Of a DNA stretch of 64,000 nt, positions 9,170 to 17,177 are shown one piece after another. A program made the translations under genes and the position numbers. Below the pieces are notes generated by a model. The model was not told the origin of the DNA and did not search any database. It saw only the letters and a list, made by a program, of their open reading frames with translations. Where the stretch lies: NCBI RefSeq assembly GCF_003732225.1, contig NZ_MOBJ01000007.1, positions 427,647-491,646 of the forward strand. Direction: 5' to 3'. Source of the DNA: Pseudomonas brassicacearum. GTDB lineage: Bacteria; Pseudomonadota; Gammaproteobacteria; Pseudomonadales; Pseudomonadaceae. Within the stretch, counting starts at the first letter, position 1. Each line of letters starts with the position of its first letter.

Positions 9170-10097
9170 ATTACGCGTTGGCGATCGTCAGTGGTCGGTG
9201 GCGGAGGGCAGCAACCTGCTCGATGCCTTGAACCAGAACGGTATGCACGTGCCCTACAGCTGTCGCGCCGGCAGTTGCCATGCGTGCCTGGTGCATTGCC
9301 TTAAAGGCGAAGTCAGCGACCGACGCCCCGATGCGCTCAGCGCCGAACAGCGTCAACAAGGTTGGCGCCTGGCCTGTCAGTGTGAAGTCGTCGACGACCT
9401 GCAAGTGGCGGTGTTCGATCCACTGCGCGACGGTTTACCGGCCACTGTCGAGGCTGCCGATTGGTTGAGCCCCAGTGTCTTACGCCTGCGTTTGCGGCCT
9501 GAACGCCCCTTGCGCTATCAGGCCGGTCAGCATCTGGTGCTGTGGGCCGGCAACGTGGCGCGGCCGTACTCACTGGCCAGCCTGCCGCAGGAAGATCGTT
9601 TTCTGGAGTTTCACCTCGACTGCCGCTTGCCCGGCGAATTCAGCGATGCGGCGCGCCAGTTGAACATCGGCGACCCAATCCGCCTGGGCGAATTGCGTGG
9701 CGGCGCATTGCATTACGACCCCGATTGGCAAACCCGGCCGCTGTGGCTGCTGGCGGCCGGCACCGGCTTGGGGCCATTGTTCGGCGTGTTGCGTGAAGCG
9801 CTGCGTCAGGATCATCAGGGTGAGATCCGCGTCATTCACCTGGCCCATGATGCCAGCGAGCATTACCTGGCCAAACCCTTGGCGGCGCTGGCGGCGAACC
9901 GTCCCAACCTGAGTATCGAGTTGCTGACGGCGGCAGAGCTGACAGCGGCTTTGGCGCAATTGCGCCTTGTTTCCCGGCAAACCCTGGCTTTACTCTGCGG
10001 GCACCCCGACAGTGTCGACGCCTTTGCCCGACGCCTGTACCTGGCGGGGCTGCCGCGCAATCAACTGTTGGCCGATGTCTTCGTGCCTCGCGGTTGA
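9162..10097 (+). CDS. 2Fe-2S ferredoxin / FAD-NAD oxidoreductase
   Basis: 311-aa protein with an N-terminal plant-type 2Fe-2S ferredoxin domain, then FAD-binding and NAD(P)-binding reductase domains. Cluster cysteines are visible as YSCRAGSCHACLVHC plus a later RLACQCEV. The flavin motif RPYSLAS and the nucleotide-binding motif AAGTGLGPLFGVL follow. It resembles CDP-6-deoxy-delta-3,4-glucoseen-reductase-like proteins; the actual electron acceptor is unknown. The ATG at 9162 overlaps the GGDEF gene stop by 8 bp (ATGCCTGA), so the two are translated from one message, followed by the enoyl-CoA hydratase 28 bp downstream. How redox and c-di-GMP functions relate here is not clear from sequence. 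Confidence 0.88.
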   Translation: MPELRVGDRQWSVAEGSNLLDALNQNGMHVPYSCRAGSCHACLVHCLKGEVSDRRPDALSAEQRQQGWRLACQCEVVDDLQVAVFDPLRDGLPATVEAADWLSPSVLRLRLRPERPLRYQAGQHLVLWAGNVARPYSLASLPQEDRFLEFHLDCRLPGEFSDAARQLNIGDPIRLGELRGGALHYDPDWQTRPLWLLAAGTGLGPLFGVLREALRQDHQGEIRVIHLAHDASEHYLAKPLAALAANRPNLSIELLTAAELTAALAQLRLVSRQTLALLCGHPDSVDAFARRLYLAGLPRNQLLADVFVPRG

Positions 10098-10125
10098 ACG
10101 CGAAATCACTTTCACGAGACTCACC

Positions 10126-10875
10126 ATGACGAACGCCATCCTGCTGGAACGTGAGCGCGGGCTGCTGACCTTGCGCCTGAACCGCCCGGACAAGAAAAAC
10201 GCCCTGACCCGCGCCATGTACAGCCAGCTGGCGGACGCCTTGCAACAGGCCGACACTGACCCAGAGATCAACGCCATATTGATCACTGGCAGTAGCGATT
10301 GCTTCACCGCCGGCAACGACATCGCCGATTTTCTCGAAGAGCCGCCGAGTGACCTCGCAAGTCCGGTGTTCCAGTTCATGCGCAGCCTGCTTGAATGCCG
10401 CAAACCGGTGATCGCCGGCGTGGCCGGCGCTGCTGTGGGCATCGGCACGACCCTGCTGCTGCATTGCGATCTGGTGTACATCAGCGCGGATGCGAAGTTG
10501 CGCATGCCGTTCGTTAACCTCGGGCTGTGCCCGGAGTTTGGTTCGAGCCTGATCCTGCCGCGCTTGCTCGGGCAGGCCAAAGCCGCCGAACTGTTGCTGC
10601 TGGGTGCAGGTTTCAATGGTGAACAAGCCGCCGCCTGGGGCATCGCCACCGCCGCGTTGCCCACTGGCGAGGCCGCGTTGGCCAAGGCGCGAGAGATGGC
10701 GCTGCGCTTCGAAACACTGGCGCCGGAAGCGGTGCGCATCAGCAAACAGCTGATGAAAACTCCTGACCGTGAACAGCTGCGCAAAGTGATCGAGGAGGAG
10801 GGCAACCTGTTTACTCAACGGCTGCGCTCGCCGGAAGCGATTGCGGCGTTGTCGGCATTTGTCCGAAAACACTGA
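10126..10875 (+). CDS. Enoyl-CoA hydratase/isomerase family protein
   Basis: 249-aa crotonase-fold protein. Family motifs are NRPDKKNALTRAMYSQL, the oxyanion-hole stretch FTAGNDIADF and AGVAGAAVGIGTTLLLHCD, and FVNLGLCPEFGSS. The glutamate in LCPEFGSS is at the position that acts in isomerases and hydratases of the PaaG/ECH2 type. The substrate is unknown. It is the last gene of a three-gene set (GGDEF, ferredoxin reductase, hydratase). The start ATG at 10126 follows the previous gene by 28 bp. A REP pair lies directly downstream, and then the duplicated tail of pyk. Confidence 0.9.
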   Translation: MTNAILLERERGLLTLRLNRPDKKNALTRAMYSQLADALQQADTDPEINAILITGSSDCFTAGNDIADFLEEPPSDLASPVFQFMRSLLECRKPVIAGVAGAAVGIGTTLLLHCDLVYISADAKLRMPFVNLGLCPEFGSSLILPRLLGQAKAAELLLLGAGFNGEQAAAWGIATAALPTGEAALAKAREMALRFETLAPEAVRISKQLMKTPDREQLRKVIEEEGNLFTQRLRSPEAIAALSAFVRKH

Positions 10876-10898
10876 GTCTGTAGTGAATGCTTGGGCCT

Positions 10899-10990
10899 CA
10901 TCGCGAGCAAGCTCGCTCCCACAGGGTATTGTGGTGGACACATAATGTGTGAACACCTCTGGCCAATGTGGGAGCGAGCTTGCTCGCGAT
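10899..10990. repeat. REP pair (TGTGGGAGCGAGCTTGCTCG family)
   Basis: Two inverted copies: CATCGCGAGCAAGCTCGCTC at the left and TGTGGGAGCGAGCTTGCTCG at the right, about 47 bp apart. The same family occurs at 49572, 56727 and 58456. Confidence 0.9.
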
Positions 10991-11030
10991 GGCGGCAGAG
11001 CGGGCGACACATGTTTAGGGTCAGAAACCA

Positions 11031-11064
11031 AAAAGCCCCGCCATTCACATGGCGGGGCTTTCGT
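11031..11064. terminator. Duplicated copy of the pyk terminator
   Basis: Hairpin GCCCCGCC-attcacat-GGCGGGGC with flanking A and T runs, identical to the functional terminator at 14229-14262. It now stands as a terminator downstream of the enoyl-CoA hydratase. Confidence 0.75.
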
Positions 11065-11082
11065 TTGTCAGCAACCGATCAC

Positions 11083-11243
11083 TCAGACCATTTTGTCGCC
11101 AACGTGCAGGATCTTCATGCCGTTGGTGCCACCGATGGTGTGGTAGCTGTCGCCCTTGGTCAGGATGACCCAGTCGCCTTTCTCGACCACACCGAGTTTG
11201 AGCAACTCGTCGATCGCGGCCTGGCTGACTTGCTCAGGTGGCA
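11083..11243 (-). pseudogene. pyk: 3' fragment of pyruvate kinase (duplicated)
   Basis: The sequence 11031-11243 matches 14229-14441 with two differences that I count. It covers the last 53 or so codons of pyk, its stop codon and its terminator. The homology stops abruptly after TGGCA, and the frame has no start, so this is a dead fragment. Together with the intact pyk it forms direct repeats around the complete TccC gene. Confidence 0.9.
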
Positions 11244-11386
11244 AGGAGGGCAAGGATGCGATGACCGTCCGTCACTACTGTCAACTCTGACAGTAGTTCT
11301 CCTTTGTCCTTTGGCGTAATCAAACGCGAGGTGGCGTTCTTTGCTTGTGATGCATTTCTACACTTGTTCATGGATTGAAATCGCTC
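11244..11386. promoter_or_regulatory. Upstream region of the second TccC gene
   Basis: Foreign sequence between the pyk fragment and the TccC gene, holding palindrome 2 (11274-11297) and presumably the promoter. No good ribosome binding site is visible in front of either candidate start (TTG 11375, ATG 11387). Confidence 0.45.
11274..11297. promoter_or_regulatory. Island palindrome 2 (upstream of second TccC)
   Basis: Perfect 10-bp inverted repeat ACTACTGTCA-ACTC-TGACAGTAGT. It contains TACTGT-N8-ACAGTA and lies about 90 bp upstream of the gene. It is the longest of the six island palindromes. Confidence 0.65.
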
Positions 11387-14203
11387 ATGTTGGATACCGC
11401 ACGTACCTCGCTCGATGCCTTCACTCCAGCCGTGACTGCGGTAGATCCTCGCGGCTTGGCGGTTAGAGTGATCAACTACCATCGAGCCCAGGTGGATACG
11501 CCCGCACGAGCGAGAGTCACTCGCCAGAAGTATGATTTGCACGGACGATTGAGCGCGTCGATAGATCCGAGGCTGGGCTCGTTGGCCGAGTCGGATCCAG
11601 CGGTACCGGATAATCTTTCGAACACGTTCAGTTTGTCCGGAGCAACGCTTTTTTCTAACAGCGTTGATTCGGGGTGGCGCTTGAGTCTGTTGGCACAAAC
11701 CGGGAATTCGGTGTGTTCCTGGGACGGTCGAGGGCAATTTCGACAGCAGCAATATGATGCGCTGAACAGGCTTGTCGCTGTGATCGAAAACACTCCAGAT
11801 CAACCTGCTGCGGTTGTCGAGCGCTTGCATTACGGCGCTTCGGACACCGAGATGGCCGCGCATAATCAATCCGGGCGACTGATCCGGCATGACGACACCG
11901 TGGGTACCGTTTTCACCTCAGGCTATGGACTGCTTGGCTCACCACTTGAGCAAGCACGGCGCTTCACCAAAGCTTTGGCCGTATCGGACTGGCCCTTGGA
12001 TGAGGACTCACGGGATACGTTGCTTGAACAGCAGCAAGCCACTACTTGTTGGGACTTCAGCGCCTTAGGCGAAACCCTCCGACAAGTCGACGCCCGAAAA
12101 AATACTCAGCGCAGTGTTTATGACGTGGCAGGCAATCTGAAGCGAGCTTATCTGCAGGTCAAAGGCGCAGATGAAAAAACCGTAATTCGGGATATTACCT
12201 ACAACGTGTTGAACCGGATCGAACGAGAAGAAGCGGGCAATGGAGTCATATCCAGCTTCGAATACGATGACAGGGATGGGCGGCTTGCTGGCCTACATTG
12301 TGCGGATGGCGGCCAACGGCCTTTGCAAAGTCTGCGTTATGAGTACGATCCGGTTGGTAATGTGGTCGCAATCAACGACGAGGCAGCCGAACCGGTTTAC
12401 TTTCGAAATCAAAGGGTCGAACACCGCTGCACCTACAGCTATGACTCGCTCTATCAGTTGATTCGGAGTACAGGTTTCGAAGCAATCAGAACCAAGGGCA
12501 CAGGCGATCCCCAAGCGCTGTTTACTCCGCTCCATGACCCCGGACAGGTCGCCAATTATCGTGAAGATTATGACTATGACGACGCCGGTAATTTACGCAC
12601 GCTGGTGCATGTCGGCGGCAACCATTACACCCGGAGAATGTTCACATCGGTTCACAGTAATCGCAGCCTGGCCGTTTACGAGGATGAGCAGCCAGGAGAA
12701 CCGGAAATAGGCGACGGGTTTGACCACAGCGGCAATTTGCGAGAGTTGTTGCGTGGTCAGGTATTGGAGTGGAGTGGCAGGAACCAACTGTATCGCGTAA
12801 CCCCGGTCATCAGGCCTGATGGCCAGCACGATAGTGAAGTGTATGGCTATGACAGCGACGGGCAGCGGTTACGTAAAACTGCAATGCGCTTGAGCAAGGG
12901 CGGGGTGGTGACACAAGAGGTGCGCTATTTGCCGGGCGGGCTTGAACTTCATACTGATTTAATCAATGACAGGACTTATCAGGTCATCAGGGTGACTGGA
13001 GGGCACAGTCACGTCAGTATCATGTATTGGGAGTCAGAGCCACCCGCTGGGGTTGAACATGAGTTTTGGCGTTACAGCCTGTCTGATCATCTGGAGTCCA
13101 GCACTGTCGGATTGAGCCAGACGGGTGAAGTATTGAGTCAGGAGCGTTACTACCCTTACGGAGGAACGGCCTGGAGTGTGGATAACGGCAGCCCTGAGGC
13201 CGGTTACAAAACCATTCGTTATGCAGGTAAAGAGCGCGATGCGAGTGGGCTTTATTATTATGGTTTGCGTTATTACGCGCCTTGGTTGCAGCGCTGGATA
13301 AATCCTGACCCGGCCGCAAACATTGATGGTCTCAATTTTTACCGGTTCGTCAGGAACAATCCCGTCACCTTGAACGATAGCAATGGGCTCAGTCCGCCTA
13401 TTGATTTGATCTACGGTTTTGACGAGGTGCGCAGCCGGTTTCTTCCGCGTTTTGGTAATGCCAATCCGGGCCGGAGCTTGGTAACTATCGATTTGCTCAA
13501 TAATGGGTTGAGTGTCTTCGGTATGGCGGCCGAGATGGACTATTCGGGTTTAATGAAAAGAATCGGGAACGGCATTGTCGTTGATGAGGGGCGTGCCAAA
13601 GAATTTATAGATGATGCCCACTTCTACAGAGGAACTATCGATGATGCGAAGGTCATGTTGCAGAGCTGGGCGGACTATCTGAAGGACCATGTCTCTTTGT
13701 TGAATATTGGCGGGAAAATGGAACGTCTACACGCACACGGCAAACCACTGGATGAGTTCTTGAAAAAGAACGCGAAAAGGCTGGTGCCGACGGCTGACGT
13801 TTCAGCTATGACAGATCTTTTGCAGAAAACCCCTGACGAGTTTTCCCTGTCGGTTGAGGGCCTGCCGGCAGCGGCGAAAACTACGATCGCAGCTTGGTTT
13901 ATCCGTCAGACTTCAAAAATGGGAATTGATTGGTTCGAGCAAACACAGGAACGAGGGAGCTTTATCTTTCTGGATGTAGACTTGCAAGATCCGCAGCAAC
14001 GGCATAGCGGATTTCAGGAGCTCATATCAGCTGCCTTAGAGGCGAAACGGTATAAAGGTCCTGCGCAAATCGGCAAAATTTTCGAACCTATCACTTATTC
14101 GGAAAGGCGCCACCTTCAGAAAAAAGTGATTGATCCCCAGTCGACGATGGCAAAAAGAACGCAGATCGTGAGTTATGCACCGGCGACGGCTTACTTGAAA
14201 TAA
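11387..14203 (+). CDS. tccC: TccC-type RHS Tc toxin C subunit, unrecognised C-terminal toxin domain
   Basis: About 938-aa TcC protein. The N-terminal FTPAVTAVDPRGLAVRV, the many YD motifs and the core end GKERDASGLYYYGLRYYAPW, then DGLNFYRFVRNNP, are the TccC RHS signature; the last part holds the self-cleavage region in known members. About residues 670-938 are a variable domain with no motif I recognise securely. Its stretch TSKMGIDWFEQ ... PITYSERRHLQ resembles, from memory, a C-terminal domain common in Pseudomonas RHS proteins, but I cannot confirm this. ATG 11387 was chosen; TTG 11375 is possible. No small immunity gene follows (only 25 bp to the terminator), which suits a toxin aimed at eukaryotes. 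The gene lies between direct repeats of the pyk tail and is convergent with pyk. Confidence 0.9.
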   Translation: MLDTARTSLDAFTPAVTAVDPRGLAVRVINYHRAQVDTPARARVTRQKYDLHGRLSASIDPRLGSLAESDPAVPDNLSNTFSLSGATLFSNSVDSGWRLSLLAQTGNSVCSWDGRGQFRQQQYDALNRLVAVIENTPDQPAAVVERLHYGASDTEMAAHNQSGRLIRHDDTVGTVFTSGYGLLGSPLEQARRFTKALAVSDWPLDEDSRDTLLEQQQATTCWDFSALGETLRQVDARKNTQRSVYDVAGNLKRAYLQVKGADEKTVIRDITYNVLNRIEREEAGNGVISSFEYDDRDGRLAGLHCADGGQRPLQSLRYEYDPVGNVVAINDEAAEPVYFRNQRVEHRCTYSYDSLYQLIRSTGFEAIRTKGTGDPQALFTPLHDPGQVANYREDYDYDDAGNLRTLVHVGGNHYTRRMFTSVHSNRSLAVYEDEQPGEPEIGDGFDHSGNLRELLRGQVLEWSGRNQLYRVTPVIRPDGQHDSEVYGYDSDGQRLRKTAMRLSKGGVVTQEVRYLPGGLELHTDLINDRTYQVIRVTGGHSHVSIMYWESEPPAGVEHEFWRYSLSDHLESSTVGLSQTGEVLSQERYYPYGGTAWSVDNGSPEAGYKTIRYAGKERDASGLYYYGLRYYAPWLQRWINPDPAANIDGLNFYRFVRNNPVTLNDSNGLSPPIDLIYGFDEVRSRFLPRFGNANPGRSLVTIDLLNNGLSVFGMAAEMDYSGLMKRIGNGIVVDEGRAKEFIDDAHFYRGTIDDAKVMLQSWADYLKDHVSLLNIGGKMERLHAHGKPLDEFLKKNAKRLVPTADVSAMTDLLQKTPDEFSLSVEGLPAAAKTTIAAWFIRQTSKMGIDWFEQTQERGSFIFLDVDLQDPQQRHSGFQELISAALEAKRYKGPAQIGKIFEPITYSERRHLQKKVIDPQSTMAKRTQIVSYAPATAYLK

Positions 14204-14228
14204 AGCATTGGCTGCGCGGTGCAAACGC

Positions 14229-14262
14229 AAAAGCCCCGCCATTCACATGGCGGGGCTTTCGT
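14229..14262. terminator. Bidirectional terminator between tccC and pyk
   Basis: AAAAGCCCCGCC-attcacat-GGCGGGGCTTTC: a GC-rich stem with an A-run on the left and T-rich sequence on the right, between two converging genes. Confidence 0.85.
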
Positions 14263-14280
14263 TTGTCAGCAACCGATCAC

Positions 14281-15732
14281 TCAGACCATCTTGTCGCCAA
14301 CGTGCAGGATCTTCATGCCGTTGGTGCCGCCGATGGTGTGGTAGCTGTCGCCCTTGGTCAGGATGACCCAGTCGCCTTTCTCGACCACACCGAGTTTGAG
14401 CAACTCGTCGATCGCGGCCTGGCTGACTTGCTCAGGTGGCAGCGATGCCGGGTCGAACGGTACGGTGTAGACGCCACGGAACATCGCCGCGCGGGCCTGG
14501 GTTTCGCGGTGCGGGGAGAACGCGTAGATCGGCACCGACGAACGAATGCGCGACATGATCAACGGCGTGTAGCCACTTTCGGTCAGGGCGATGATCGCCT
14601 TTACACCCGGGAAGTGGTTGGCGGTGTACATGGCGGCCAGGGCGATGCTCTGGTCGCAGCTTTCGAACACTTTACCAATGCGGTGGCTGGAGGTTTTGCT
14701 GGTCGGGTGCTTTTCAGCGCCGATGCAAATCCGCGCCATGGCCTGGACCGCTTCGAGCGGGTACTGGCCGGCGGCGCTTTCCGCCGAGAGCATTACGGCG
14801 TCGGTGTAGTCGAGCACGGCGTTGGCCACGTCGGACACTTCAGCGCGGGTCGGCATCGGGTTCTGGATCATCGACTCCATCATCTGGGTCGCGACGATCA
14901 CCGCTTTGTTGTGGCGGCGTGCGTGCAGGATGATTTTCTTCTGAATCCCCACCAGCTCTGCGTCGCCGATTTCCACACCGAGGTCACCACGGGCGACCAT
15001 CACCGCGTCGGAAGCCTTGATCAGGCCGTCGAGGGTTTCGTCGTCGGCCACGGCTTCGGCGCGTTCGATCTTCGCCACCAGCCAGGCAGTACCGCCGGCC
15101 TCGTCACGCAGTTTGCGGGCGTATTCCATGTCGGCGGCGTCGCGTGGGAAGGACACGGCGAGGTAGTCGACTTCCATTTCAGCGGCGAGCTTGATGTCGG
15201 CCTTGTCTTTTTCAGTCAGGGCCGGGGCAGTCAGGCCACCACCGCGACGGTTGATGCCTTTGTGGTCCGACAGCGGGCCGCCGATGGTCACGGTGCAATG
15301 CAGTTCGGTGGCGGTGGCGGTATCAACGCGCATCACCACGCGGCCGTCGTCGAGCAGCAGCTCGTCACCCACGCCGCAATCCTTGACCAGGTCCGGGTAG
15401 TCGATGCCGACCACTTGCTGGTTGCCTTCGGTCAGCGGATGGCTGGTGGAGAAGGTGAATTGATCACCGATCTTCAGCTCGATGCGCTTGTTGGCGAACT
15501 TGGCGATACGGATTTTCGGGCCTTGCAGGTCACCCAGCAGGGCGACGAAGCGGCCGTGCTTGGCGGCGAGGTCGCGCACCAGCTTGGCGCGAGCCTTGTG
15601 CTCGTCGGGGGTGCCGTGGGAGAAGTTCAAGCGGGCGACGTCCAGGCCAGCCAGAATCAGCTGTTCGAGAACTTCCGGCGAGTTACTGGCCGGGCCAAGG
15701 GTAGCGACGATTTTGGTACGACGGACGGTCAT
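14281..15732 (-). CDS. pyk: Pyruvate kinase
   Basis: 483-aa pyruvate kinase that makes pyruvate and ATP from phosphoenolpyruvate and ADP. It opens with the family start [20 protein letters not shown]. Active-site parts include RLNFSHG, KIERAEAV, the magnesium-binding stretch VARGDLGVEIG and ATQMMESMIQNPMPTRAEVSD. The length fits the family. The start ATG at 15732 follows AGGAG by 8 nt. Both ends of this gene have been copied elsewhere in the window: the last 161 bp at 11083-11243 and the first 107 bp at 18116-18222. The intact copy itself shows no damage. Confidence 0.96.
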   Translation of the reverse strand: MTVRRTKIVATLGPASNSPEVLEQLILAGLDVARLNFSHGTPDEHKARAKLVRDLAAKHGRFVALLGDLQGPKIRIAKFANKRIELKIGDQFTFSTSHPLTEGNQQVVGIDYPDLVKDCGVGDELLLDDGRVVMRVDTATATELHCTVTIGGPLSDHKGINRRGGGLTAPALTEKDKADIKLAAEMEVDYLAVSFPRDAADMEYARKLRDEAGGTAWLVAKIERAEAVADDETLDGLIKASDAVMVARGDLGVEIGDAELVGIQKKIILHARRHNKAVIVATQMMESMIQNPMPTRAEVSDVANAVLDYTDAVMLSAESAAGQYPLEAVQAMARICIGAEKHPTSKTSSHRIGKVFESCDQSIALAAMYTANHFPGVKAIIALTESGYTPLIMSRIRSSVPIYAFSPHRETQARAAMFRGVYTVPFDPASLPPEQVSQAAIDELLKLGVVEKGDWVILTKGDSYHTIGGTNGMKILHVGDKMV

Positions 15733-15789
15733 GCAGAGACTCCTGAGTTCAAGCGCTGAGTGAGGCTACTATGGTCCGATGTTGTAGTC

Positions 15790-15836
15790 ATTGTTCGTTT
15801 GCACTACTTATTCGTTTGTTTCTTGAAACGAACAAT
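15790..15836. promoter_or_regulatory. Inverted repeat in the pyk upstream region
   Basis: ATTGTTCGTTT (15790-15800) and AAACGAACAAT (15826-15836) are perfect 11-bp inverted arms, 58-104 bp upstream of the pyk start. In unit B only the left arm (18280-18290) is kept. This may be an operator of pyk or of the divergent Ig gene. Confidence 0.4.
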
Positions 15837-15887
15837 CCTGAAAATTTTCGTAACCCTCCAATGAGAAGCACCTGCCGTTTGTCGGCA

Positions 15888-15903
15888 CTGTTAGTTTTAA
15901 CAG
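15888..15903. promoter_or_regulatory. Island palindrome 3 (upstream of small Ig gene 1)
   Basis: CTGTTA-GTTT-TAACAG, preceded by GTCGG two bases upstream and followed by GTAGGCAGG. It is 76 bp from the start codon and almost identical to the site at 18377. Confidence 0.6.
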
Positions 15904-15978
15904 GTAGGCAGGCGTTAGGGGGCGGGGTTGAATGCGCTGGAACCTCGTCAACAGGTGACGAGTCAAGGAGATGACAAC

Positions 15979-16275
15979 ATGACCACGGACACACAGGTAC
16001 TGCTTGCGCCGGTAATCACTCGACCGGAACAGGGCGCAACCGTGCCAAACAAAGTCAAGGTAGAGGGAACCGCTCATCCAAATGCTATTGTTACCATCGC
16101 AAAGGCAGGGCACCCCGACGATTTGTATTTGAAACTCATCCCGGAACAGAGCGGTCATTGGTCAGGTACTTTTGGTGTAGAGCTGTCCAAAGGTGTGCAT
16201 AAAATTCAGGCACGCCAGACCCTGGGCAACGTCGATTCTCCCTGGTCGCCGCCTCGAGCATTCAAGATCGACTGA
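15979..16275 (+). CDS. Small stand-alone bacterial Ig-like protein, copy 1
   Basis: 98-aa protein consisting of one bacterial Ig-like module: MTTDTQVLLAPVITRPEQGA, then GTAHPNAIVTI and a closing HKIQARQTLGN. It matches the repeat unit of the 1032-aa protein at 20248-23346 (VITEP..., GTxxxGAxVxV, ...QxxGN). It has no signal peptide or membrane segment. AAGGAG lies 8 nt before the ATG, and a terminator follows directly. Its palindrome upstream is shared with Tc genes, which suggests co-regulation. The role is unknown; an accessory or carrier part of the Tc system is my inference. It is only about 40% identical to copy 2 although their outer flanks are nearly identical. Confidence 0.75.
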   Translation: MTTDTQVLLAPVITRPEQGATVPNKVKVEGTAHPNAIVTIAKAGHPDDLYLKLIPEQSGHWSGTFGVELSKGVHKIQARQTLGNVDSPWSPPRAFKID

Positions 16276-16300
16276 CCGAGCGTTTTTGTTCACTTTAAAG

Positions 16301-16334
16301 CCCACTGAGCCTTGGCAGCCCAGTGGGTTTTTTC
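16301..16334 (+). terminator. Terminator of small Ig gene 1
   Basis: CCCACTG ... CAGTGGG stem followed by TTTTTT, 25 bp after the stop codon; identical to 18791-18824. Confidence 0.85.
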
Positions 16335-16495
16335 GTTCGGTCAGGACGTTCAGTACCACACCTTCAGCCAATACCCCGAAGTGGGTGGTTCGTTACCCCA
16401 TGTCTTTTGCTGCTACTACACGCTCAATTCCATCACCCGGTTATTGAAGATTTTCGCCAACGGGTCGATACAGAGCTCAAGACAGGAGACCCCCC

Positions 16496-16870
16496 ATGCG
16501 ATTCGTGCTCATTGCTGCCCTTGCCCTCAGTGCTGTGGGCTGCACCCGTTGGTCGATGGACCATCATTTGAACAACGCCTACCGTGCCTATGACCGTGGC
16601 AACTGCGAAGACGCGATGCTCGAATTGTCCCAGGTCGACCGCGCCAGCCGGGCGCGGCGCTATATCCAGCCGGAAGTGTCGATGCTGCGCGGCCAGTGCC
16701 TGGAACGCCAGAAGCTCTACGTGGATGCGGCCCAGACCTACCAGTTCATCATCGCCCAGTACCCGGACAACGAATACGCCTACCGCGCCCGCGCGCGCCT
16801 GGAAACCTTGCAGTCGCTGGGCTGGTACCCGCCGCGCAGCAGCGCCAAAAGCATACCAGCACCGTTGTAA
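16496..16870 (+). CDS. TPR-like lipoprotein, copy A
   Basis: 124-aa predicted lipoprotein. The signal peptide MRFVLIAALALSAVGC ends in a lipobox with Cys16, so it should be lipidated and exported. The mature part has a TPR-like helical repeat: NNAYRAYDRGNCEDAMLELS and then KLYVDAAQTYQFIIAQYPDN followed by EYAYRARARLETL. This pattern is typical of YbgF/BamD-like tetratricopeptides. AGGAG lies about 8 nt before the ATG. It is an independent unit after a terminator. The function is not known. A copy with two amino-acid changes is at 18986-19360. Confidence 0.85.
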   Translation: MRFVLIAALALSAVGCTRWSMDHHLNNAYRAYDRGNCEDAMLELSQVDRASRARRYIQPEVSMLRGQCLERQKLYVDAAQTYQFIIAQYPDNEYAYRARARLETLQSLGWYPPRSSAKSIPAPL

Positions 16871-16888
16871 TGTGTAATCAGTGCTCCC

Positions 16889-16966
16889 AAAAGATCGCAG
16901 CCTTCGGCAGCTCCTACGGTGGCATAGACCTCCTCGTGTAGGAGCTGCCGCAGGCTGCGATCTTTT
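16889..16966. repeat. REP pair (GATCGCAGCC family)
   Basis: AAAAGATCGCAGCC... and its inverse ...GGCTGCGATCTTTT, spaced by about 25 bp. The left half was one partner in the deletion that removed the PilZ gene from unit B. Confidence 0.85.
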
Positions 16967-17177
16967 GACGGGTGTACGTGCCAGCCTTGAGCTAATCTTC
17001 GATTAGCGCGTTTTAGAATGTTCAACTTAAACGCGGTAGCACCCGTGAACGGCAGCGGTAAAGCGAGCGCGCAACAGTGACGTTCGCACCAGGATCGGGG
17101 ACAGCGCACCTGCCACAGGTCCGTTGCGAAGTAGTAGTGCGGCTCTGCTTAAGGGCCTTTCCATAGCGATATTCAGC

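Noticed and set aside
10899..10990. Inverted repeats as a possible CRISPR or attachment site
   Set aside because: Same-family pairs recur at 49572, 56727 and 58456 in intergenic places; they are REP elements, with no spacer array or integrase.
9832..11031. Minus-strand frame covering the enoyl-CoA hydratase and REP pair
   Set aside because: It runs through REP sequence and lies opposite a recognised gene.
14203..14281. Immunity gene downstream of the second TccC
   Set aside because: Only a terminator fits in the gap; no open frame of useful size.
14263..15759. Long open plus-strand frame (about 500 codons) opposite pyk
   Set aside because: Mirror frame of pyruvate kinase; composition is unnatural and no ribosome binding site is present.
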